A DNA stretch of 52,573 bases from Paenibacillus bovis. Lineage in GTDB: Bacteria; Bacillota; Bacilli; Bacillales; Bacillaceae_C. The DNA lies in NCBI GenBank assembly GCA_007679095.1, contig VEFU01000031.1, positions 1-52,573 on the forward strand, in the 5' to 3' direction. Each line of letters starts with the position of its first letter. Positions within the stretch are counted from its first letter, which is position 1. The notes below the pieces were generated by a model. The model searched no databases. It was not told where the DNA came from and saw only the letters and a program-made list of their open reading frames with translations. Of the stretch, positions 51,902-52,573 are shown piece by piece. The position numbers and the translations under genes are program-made.

Positions 51902-51940
51902 TAAAGAGACGATACCGAATTAGGATATATCGTCTCTTTA
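51902..51940 (+). terminator. Hairpin after the ferritin-like gene
   Basis: A 13-bp perfect stem, TAAAGAGACGATA (51902-51914) with TATCGTCTCTTTA (51928-51940). It can end transcripts arriving from either side. Confidence 0.7.
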
Positions 51941-52003
51941 TTAATTCAACTATTATATTAAACTATGTTTTTTACTTGTCTAAGGCCCAAATATCATAGC
52001 TTT

Positions 52004-52484
52004 TTATAATGCAGCCGAACTTGTATTAATCCCTTGATTTAGTTTTCGATTTTTAATAATGACATTTAATTTTTCTGATCCAAATAGCATTCATGCTACA
52101 AACATAACGATAAAGATTGGAAAGATACCTAAAGTAGTATTGGATGCAAGGAATCCAAGTATAGGCGGAATAAAAGTGCTTCCTGTATAAGCAGTAGCCA
52201 TTTGATAGCCCATTATTGTTTGCGAATGAGTCTTACCGAAACGGGTTGGTGTTTCATGTAACATACAAGGAAAAATTGGTGCTAATCCTAACCCTATTAT
52301 GATGAATCCAGTAAGTGAGAAAATAGAAGGTAAAGGTAAAGGTAAAACTAAAATAACTGCTCCCAATAATGCGATTAGTTGCCCACCACGAATTAATGTA
52401 CGATTACTCAACTTAAAGGTAATAAAACCAGTTCCTGAATCCGTGATAAAAAGTAGTGGTTTCAGTGATTTTGATAAATCCTAA
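52004..52484 (-). pseudogene. MFS transporter remnant
   Basis: On the minus strand an MFS C-terminal half is readable: LKPLLFITDSGTGFITFKLSNRT, LIRGGQLIALLGAVILVLPLPL, GFIIIGLGLAPIFPCMLHETPTRFGKTHSQTIMGYQMATAYTGSTFIPPILGFL. It meets an in-frame TGA at 52091 and resumes MLFGSEKLNVIIKNRKLNQ to a TAA at 52004. Upstream, a TAG at about 52487 closes the frame and the N-terminal six helices are missing. Several lesions make this a decayed gene; the closest relatives appear to be sugar-type MFS proteins. Nothing recognisable lies in 52490-52573. Confidence 0.75.
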
Positions 52485-52573
52485 TTTTCTTTCATTTTAT
52501 TGCTTTTTAAGTTAAATAAGAGCGTTTTTGAGGACACCAAATTAAACCTGCTCAGCCAATTTTTTTTACAGGT

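Noticed and set aside
1-52573. CRISPR arrays, tRNA or rRNA genes, prophage modules
   Set aside because: No regularly spaced repeats, cloverleaf sequences, rRNA stretches or phage genes were seen.

Overview
The window is AT-rich, densely coded DNA from an endospore-forming Bacillaceae bacterium, most likely Oceanobacillus or a close relative. The evidence is a GerA-type germinant receptor operon, bacilliredoxin, MtlA-MtlR-MtlD, GerMN and LysM spore-type proteins, strong GGAGG ribosome-binding sites, and a group IIC intron end that closely resembles the Oceanobacillus iheyensis intron used for crystallography. No rRNA, tRNA, CRISPR array, prophage or insertion sequence is visible. The only mobile element is the intron cut by the left edge.

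Layout. 1-0.9 kb: 5' part of the intron, inserted directly behind the terminator of a glutaredoxin/bacilliredoxin pair. 1.1-5.3 kb: germinant receptor operon (A-B-C subunits plus a fourth small membrane protein). 5.4-9.9 kb: secreted phosphoesterase, GMP reductase, a double-psi barrel protein, threonine deaminase. 9.9-14 kb: ECF sigma/anti-sigma pair, TauE exporter with a divergent LysR regulator, esterase. 14.2-19.3 kb: two-component system followed by a GerMN lipoprotein, then a Tet(M)-like ribosomal protection GTPase. 19.4-22.2 kb: oxidoreductases and a phosphatase. 22.4-27.8 kb: mannitol operon. 28-35 kb: RlmD, alkaline phosphatase with a candidate PhoP box, a secreted DUF4185 protein with two duplicated modules, SelO. 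35.2-38 kb: LysM protein, a dispersed repeat, and an ABC-F protein with a long attenuator leader. 38-49 kb: many small single genes, including a Hanks-type kinase facing a CotG-like protein, Mqo, and a phospholipase-A2-like Cys-rich protein. 49.5-52.5 kb: AraC regulator, a divergent ferritin-like gene broken by an amber codon, and an MFS remnant.

The most striking region is the 400-nt leader of the ABC-F gene on the minus strand. It has a perfect-consensus promoter, a 10-codon leader peptide MRLRFPTLTQ that matches the macrolide-sensing ErmD/ErmK leader, a terminator whose 5' strand lies in the leader codons, a second terminator, a second leader peptide, and overlapping hairpins just before the gene. 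This looks like drug-sensing attenuation controlling a ribosome protection ATPase. A Tet(M)-like GTPase lies 18 kb away.

Decay is visible in three places: a VOC gene with a frameshift near its 3' end, the ferritin-like gene with one in-frame TAG, and an MFS fragment. Three copies of a palindromic repeat built around CGAACTATC/GATAGTTCG are scattered between genes.
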